Shown here: positions 4,567 to 8,128 of the stretch, one piece after another
Position numbering within the stretch: position 1 is the first letter of the stretch
Layout of the letters: each line of letters starts with the position of its first letter
From: JBBDIO01 sp040880365
Lineage (GTDB): Bacteria > Chloroflexota > Anaerolineae > Caldilineales > Caldilineaceae
Direction: 5' to 3'
Length of the DNA stretch: 8,128 nucleotides
Assembly: GCA_040880365.1 (NCBI GenBank)
Contig: JBBDIO010000036.1
Span: 1 to 8,128, forward strand
Position numbers and translations under genes: made by a program
Notes under the pieces: model-generated
Databases searched by the model: none
What the model saw: only the letters and a program-made list of their open reading frames with translations
What the model was told of the DNA's origin: nothing

Positions 4567-6434
4567 TGTTCAAATTGCTGCCCATTCCGCGCCCAGCAAG
4601 TCACACACGCGCCGGAATCACACTGCCATCCACAACGCCCACTGCGACAATGCCCAGCGCAACACGGGCTTTCCTGCTTGGCGGATTGCTCTGTCTGCTG
4701 GTCACTGTTTTTGGCGCGAGCAGTGCGCTACCTGTCTTCAGCCAGAGCCGCGACCAAACGACCCATGCGCTGCTGGCGACTGTGCAAATCATCATGCCCG
4801 ACGAAAATATCGAGGATATCAGCCTGGGCAGCGGCACTATCATGAATGACAGCGGGCTGGTGCTGACCAATCACCATGTGGTAGAAGGCAACGCGTCCAA
4901 CGGCCTGATGAACGAAGCGGGCACGGTGCTCATCGCCCTGACCCCCGACGATCTGCGCGGCGAAGCGGTGCTCAAATACTTTGGCGTCGTGGTTAAAACC
5001 GACCCGGAACTGGACCTGGCGTTGGTCCAGATTAACGCGCTGTTGGATGACCCCGAAGCCGCCTTGCCCGCCAATCTGGGACTCACCGCCATCCCCCGGG
5101 GCGATACCAGCGAACTCATGATTTCCGATACCATCAACATCTTTGGCTATCCCGGCATTGGCGGCAACACGCCCACCCTCACCCGCGGGCTGGTATCGGG
5201 CTTTTTAGATGACGACCGCAACGGCATTTATGAATGGATCAAAACCGACGCCGTATTGAGCAGCGGCAATTCGGGGGGACTGGCGACCAACGACCAGGGC
5301 CAATTTGTGGGCGTGCCCACTGCCGGGCGCTTTATCGATGCCAGCCAGCTGGGGCTGGTGCGTTCGGGCGACCTGGCGCTGGCATTTGTAGATGGCTATT
5401 TCCCTACCGCTACCACCGACGGCCCCGCCATCCCCGTGGTAGAATTTGCCACCGGCGTCAATCGCCGCAACGAACCCATCAACCCGGCGCGCCACTTTGC
5501 CAGCGGCACCACCGACATCTATGCCGTCTTCCAACACCGTAATTTCGGCGATGGCCTGCCCTTCAGCGCGATCTGGCGGCTGGGCGACGAAGTATTGGCG
5601 CGCGATGACTTCCAGTGGGACGACGGCGCGAGCGGCGCAACCTGGGTGAGCCTGAACATAGAGCAGGGCCTGTCCGACGGCTATCTGGAACTGGAAATGC
5701 TCTTCAACAACACGGTCGTCTATCGGGGCGGGGTGACGCTGGGCGAAGGCCGGCCTTCACTGCCTGTGGGCGAGGCCGGTGAATTTGGGCCGATCACCTT
5801 TGCGCTGGGCATGGCAGGCACCCAGCCCATCGAACCCAACGACACCTTCTCTGATCTGGACAAGGTTTTTGCCCTGTTCGACTATGCCAACATGCAGGAT
5901 GGCACAAGCTGGCACACACGCTGGTATCTCGATGGCACGCACGTTCTCGAACAGGCGCAACTCTGGGACGGCGGCCCCGAAGGAGTCTATTACGTCACGC
6001 TGAGCCACCCCGATGGTTTGCCCGCGGGCGACTTTCGGCTGGAGCTGTATCTGGAAGACGAATTGGTGCAGAGCGCCGAATTTACGGTGAATGCCGGGCA
6101 AGGGGCAATCGCCCGTGGCGTGAATGTCATCGGCACCCTGCGCGACCGCGACAACCAGCGCAGGCTGATTAACGGCGCGCTGGTCATGGTATTGGAACCG
6201 GGCACATCGACCCAGGACTGGCTCAGCGATGATATGAGCGCAGGGGCGGTTATCGCCCAGGGGACATCCAATCGCGAGGGGGTATTCCGCCTGGATGCCC
6301 CATTGATTCCCGGTGAAACCTATGCCCTGGTCATCATGCACGACCGCTATCGCACGATTGCGCTCGACGATTTGGCGATTCCGCCCGATGCGACGGACCC
6401 CTATCGGCTGGATGTGAATTTGCAGCGCAATTAG
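4566..6434 (+). CDS. Membrane-anchored trypsin-like serine protease with C-terminal beta domains
   Basis: A 622-residue envelope protein. A hydrophobic segment at about 34-57 acts as signal or anchor. The trypsin-like domain (about 65-280) has a full triad: H104 in TNHHVV, D150 in DPELDLALVQI, and S236 in SSGNSGG. It resembles Deg/HtrA catalytic domains, but no PDZ domain follows. Instead, two repeats of about 100 residues (about 294-392 and 412-510) share the pattern IYAVFQHRNFGDG...WRLGDEVL and VFALFDYANMQDG...WYLDGTHVL and look like beta-sandwich modules. The C-terminus (about 521-620) resembles a carboxypeptidase-regulatory-like beta domain (GTLRDRDNQRRLINGALVMV, later SNREGVFRLDAPLIPGETY). 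The ATG overlaps the preceding stop by one base, with AGGAGG at 4550-4555. A later Met29 lacks a ribosome binding site. Likely role: cleaving or binding exported proteins at the cell surface. The substrate is unknown. Confidence 0.9.
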   Translation: MFKLLPIPRPASHTRAGITLPSTTPTATMPSATRAFLLGGLLCLLVTVFGASSALPVFSQSRDQTTHALLATVQIIMPDENIEDISLGSGTIMNDSGLVLTNHHVVEGNASNGLMNEAGTVLIALTPDDLRGEAVLKYFGVVVKTDPELDLALVQINALLDDPEAALPANLGLTAIPRGDTSELMISDTINIFGYPGIGGNTPTLTRGLVSGFLDDDRNGIYEWIKTDAVLSSGNSGGLATNDQGQFVGVPTAGRFIDASQLGLVRSGDLALAFVDGYFPTATTDGPAIPVVEFATGVNRRNEPINPARHFASGTTDIYAVFQHRNFGDGLPFSAIWRLGDEVLARDDFQWDDGASGATWVSLNIEQGLSDGYLELEMLFNNTVVYRGGVTLGEGRPSLPVGEAGEFGPITFALGMAGTQPIEPNDTFSDLDKVFALFDYANMQDGTSWHTRWYLDGTHVLEQAQLWDGGPEGVYYVTLSHPDGLPAGDFRLELYLEDELVQSAEFTVNAGQGAIARGVNVIGTLRDRDNQRRLINGALVMVLEPGTSTQDWLSDDMSAGAVIAQGTSNREGVFRLDAPLIPGETYALVIMHDRYRTIALDDLAIPPDATDPYRLDVNLQRN

Positions 6435-6460
6435 GTTAACGGGTCGGAAATCTGCGCGCG

Positions 6461-6485
6461 GGAAGCAAGCCAGGGAGCAAGCCAG
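6461..6485. repeat. Imperfect 12/13-bp tandem duplication over a ribosome binding site
   Basis: GGAAGCAAGCCAG (6461-6473) is followed directly by GGAGCAAGCCAG (6474-6485), identical apart from one missing A. The second junction creates AGGGAG at 6472-6477, 10 bases before the ATG at 6488. The duplication has therefore shaped the ribosome binding site of the dehydrogenase gene. Confidence 0.75.
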
Positions 6486-6487
6486 CC

Positions 6488-7894
6488 ATGTACAAATCGA
6501 ATCGTATTTTGTCCAAACCGGCGGCTTTGTTCAGCCTGACCCTTGCGCTGCTGGCACTTGCGCTGCTGGCAGGGCTGCTGCTGACGCCAATGGCGGTGCG
6601 CGCCCAAACCGCGACCGCCACCCTGGCACCCCTTCCCGAAAATGCCACCTGGCCCGAAATCGAGCTGGAACTGATCAGCGATCAATTCCAGTATCCGGTC
6701 TTTGCCCTCGCGCCGCCCGACGCCAGTGGACGCTTTTTTCTGGTCGAACGCGCCGGGCAGATTCTGATCCACGACGGCGCTGGCTGGCTGGATACGCCCT
6801 TTTTGGATATTCGCGCACAGGTCAATTCCAACCAGGAATGTGGCATGTTGAGCATGGCCTTTCCGCCCGATTTTGGTCCTGCCAATCCCGTGTTCTATGT
6901 CTATTATTCGGCCAATACCAATTTGCTCACTCCCCCGCCCGCGACGAATGAACCCGACAGCGGCTGTGATACGGTGATCGCCCGCTTCCGCGTGAGCGAC
7001 GACCCCAACATTGCCAATGCGGCCAGCGAAGAAAGAATCCTGGTCATCAACCAGCCCTATACCAACCACAACGGCGGGCAGATTGCCTTTGGCCCCGATG
7101 GCGCGCTCTATGTTGGTATGGGCGATGGGGGCAGCGGCGGCGACCCGTTCAACGCCGGGCAACGGGGCGACACGCTACTGGGCAAAATGTTGCGGGTTAC
7201 AGTAGACGAACAGCCTAATTATCGTATCCCCCAGGATAATCCCTTTGTGAACAGCGCAGATTTTCGCCCGGAGATTTGGGCAACCGGCCTGCGCAACCCC
7301 TATCGGTTTTCCTTCGACCGCACAACGGGCGATCTCTACATTGGGGATGTAGGCCAGGATCAGTGGGAAGAGATCAATTTTCAACCCGCGGCCAGCACAG
7401 GCGGGGAGAATTATGGCTGGCGCGTGGTCGAGGGCACCGATTGTTATGGCGCCGGCGCGTGCGCAATCGAAAACTATACCGCGCCCGTCTTTGCCTATCC
7501 CCATAGCGATGAAGGATGCGGCGGCGCGGTGACCGGGGGGTACGTCTATCGCGGCCCAGCCGCTGCGCTCCAGGGCATTTACCTATATGGCGATTACTGT
7601 GACCGCACCCTGCGCGGCTTGCAACGGGTGGCAAATCCGGCAGCAAGCACGGCAGGGGTCAGCAATGTGCAACCAAGCGCGGCGCAACAAAGCTGGGCCC
7701 ACACGATTTTTCAGGAAACCCCGGTGCGCATCACCAGCTTTGGCGAAGATGCCGGGGGCAATCTCTATCTCATGGGGCTGGAAGGCAACGGCGCCGCGCG
7801 CCGCGGTGTGCTCTACCGCATCGGTGTGGTGGAAGATACGCCAGCCGCCGCGCCCCAGGTCTTTATGCCGCAAATGGCCGCGGCTGCGCCCTGA
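6488..7894 (+). CDS. Secreted PQQ-dependent sugar (aldose) dehydrogenase
   Basis: A 468-residue protein of the soluble glucose/aldose dehydrogenase family, a six-bladed beta-propeller that oxidises sugars with pyrroloquinoline quinone and calcium outside the cytoplasm. A Sec signal peptide spans about 1-39, with likely cleavage after AVRA. Family landmarks are CGMLSMAFPPDF (118-129), NHNGGQIAFGPDG (193-205) with H194 matching the catalytic base of Acinetobacter sGDH, YVGMGDGGSGGDP (208-220), GLRNPYRFSF (267-276) with R269 and N270 at the PQQ pocket, GDVGQDQWEEINF (286-298) and NYGWRVVEG (308-316). Six cysteines (118, 160, 319, 325, 344, 371) could form disulfides. The C-terminus ends in VFMPQM then Ala/Pro, recalling short C-terminal peptides of Chloroflexota secreted proteins, though this is tentative. 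The substrate cannot be read from sequence, and PQQ synthesis genes are not in the window. It starts 53 bp after the protease with no terminator between. Confidence 0.92.
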   Translation: MYKSNRILSKPAALFSLTLALLALALLAGLLLTPMAVRAQTATATLAPLPENATWPEIELELISDQFQYPVFALAPPDASGRFFLVERAGQILIHDGAGWLDTPFLDIRAQVNSNQECGMLSMAFPPDFGPANPVFYVYYSANTNLLTPPPATNEPDSGCDTVIARFRVSDDPNIANAASEERILVINQPYTNHNGGQIAFGPDGALYVGMGDGGSGGDPFNAGQRGDTLLGKMLRVTVDEQPNYRIPQDNPFVNSADFRPEIWATGLRNPYRFSFDRTTGDLYIGDVGQDQWEEINFQPAASTGGENYGWRVVEGTDCYGAGACAIENYTAPVFAYPHSDEGCGGAVTGGYVYRGPAAALQGIYLYGDYCDRTLRGLQRVANPAASTAGVSNVQPSAAQQSWAHTIFQETPVRITSFGEDAGGNLYLMGLEGNGAARRGVLYRIGVVEDTPAAAPQVFMPQMAAAAP

Positions 7895-7948
7895 CCCACA
7901 CGCCAACCGCGCTTCGTCGCCCCATCCACACCACCAGGATTACAGGCT

Positions 7949-8128
7949 GTGATACGGATTCTCTATCGCCACCGCAGTGGCACGATCATCACCGATTTGA
8001 CGGTGCCGCAAATCACCGATGCGCTGCGCGATTCGCAAGCCCGGCTCTGGATCGATATGGTCACGCCCACCGAAGACGAAGTGGAAGAGGTGCTCGCCCA
8101 GATTTTCCGTTTTCAGCCGCTGGCGATT
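7949..8128 (+). CDS. corA: CorA-family Mg2+/Co2+ transporter, N-terminal part (runs off window)
   Basis: Sixty codons are open to the right edge, starting at GTG with AGGA at 7936-7939, 9 bases upstream. No other start codon lies in frame nearby. The protein begins (M/V)IRILYRHRSGTIITDL and contains LWIDMVTPTEDEVEEVL (33-49) and FRFQPLAI (53-60). This is the usual start of the CorA cytoplasmic domain, in which W-x-D, then P-x-x-E-E, is followed by F-x-x-x-PLAIED. CorA forms a pentameric channel for divalent cations. The two C-terminal membrane segments and the diagnostic GMN motif lie outside the window, so the family call rests on the N-terminus alone. It follows the dehydrogenase after 54 bp without a visible terminator. 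Confidence 0.8.
   Translation, partial: MIRILYRHRSGTIITDLTVPQITDALRDSQARLWIDMVTPTEDEVEEVLAQIFRFQPLAI

Noticed and set aside
5757..6341. Open frame of 194 codons antisense to the protease C-terminus
   Set aside because: Wholly inside the protease gene on the opposite strand, with no motif and no ribosome binding site.
6431..7162. Open frame of 243 codons antisense to the dehydrogenase
   Set aside because: It is the mirror of a clear PQQ dehydrogenase coding frame; its Gly/Ile/Val-rich sequence is typical of such shadows, and it extends across an intergenic gap without a start signal.

Overview
The window looks like a chromosomal segment of a free-living, G+C-rich, non-enteric bacterium, most likely Chloroflexota. 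The main clues are the first gene (a two-membrane-segment family I associate with Actinobacteria and Chloroflexota), many GTG starts, PQQ-type secreted dehydrogenase and PrsW-type proteins, and compact overlapping genes. This assignment is an inference; the window has no rRNA, tRNA or other marker gene. I see no mobile element, CRISPR array or RNA gene.

Layout. Positions 1-312 are a lower-G+C leader rich in short inverted repeats, with a TATAAT box in the loop of one of them. At 313-945 (+) is a small membrane protein of unknown function. It converges on an RNase D gene (1080-2303, -), and a 20-bp perfect hairpin with A/T tails between them should end transcription from both sides. Positions 2304-2755 form a 450-bp divergent intergenic region. 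It is A+T-rich at both ends, contains at least four short tandem duplications (unit spacing 13-16 bp), and three of these duplicate a -10-like hexamer.

From 2756 rightwards all genes are on the + strand. The first three are joined by 4-base and 1-base overlaps: a PrsW-family polytopic membrane protein that has lost almost every catalytic residue of the family, a single-pass membrane protein with an exported domain, and a membrane-anchored trypsin-like serine protease with a complete His/Asp/Ser triad. The protease is followed by two internal repeats and a C-terminal beta domain. After 53 bp comes a secreted PQQ-dependent sugar dehydrogenase, and after another 54 bp the start of a CorA-family magnesium/cobalt transporter, cut by the window end.

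How the genes may work together. The overlapping trio looks like a co-translated envelope module. A dead PrsW-like protein could act as a membrane scaffold or substrate-binding partner, with proteolysis outside the membrane supplied by the anchored trypsin-like protease and the middle protein as sensor or adaptor. This is inference from gene order and residue loss, and it is the most interesting proposal here. The dehydrogenase and CorA probably share the transcript through short gaps without being functionally tied to the trio.
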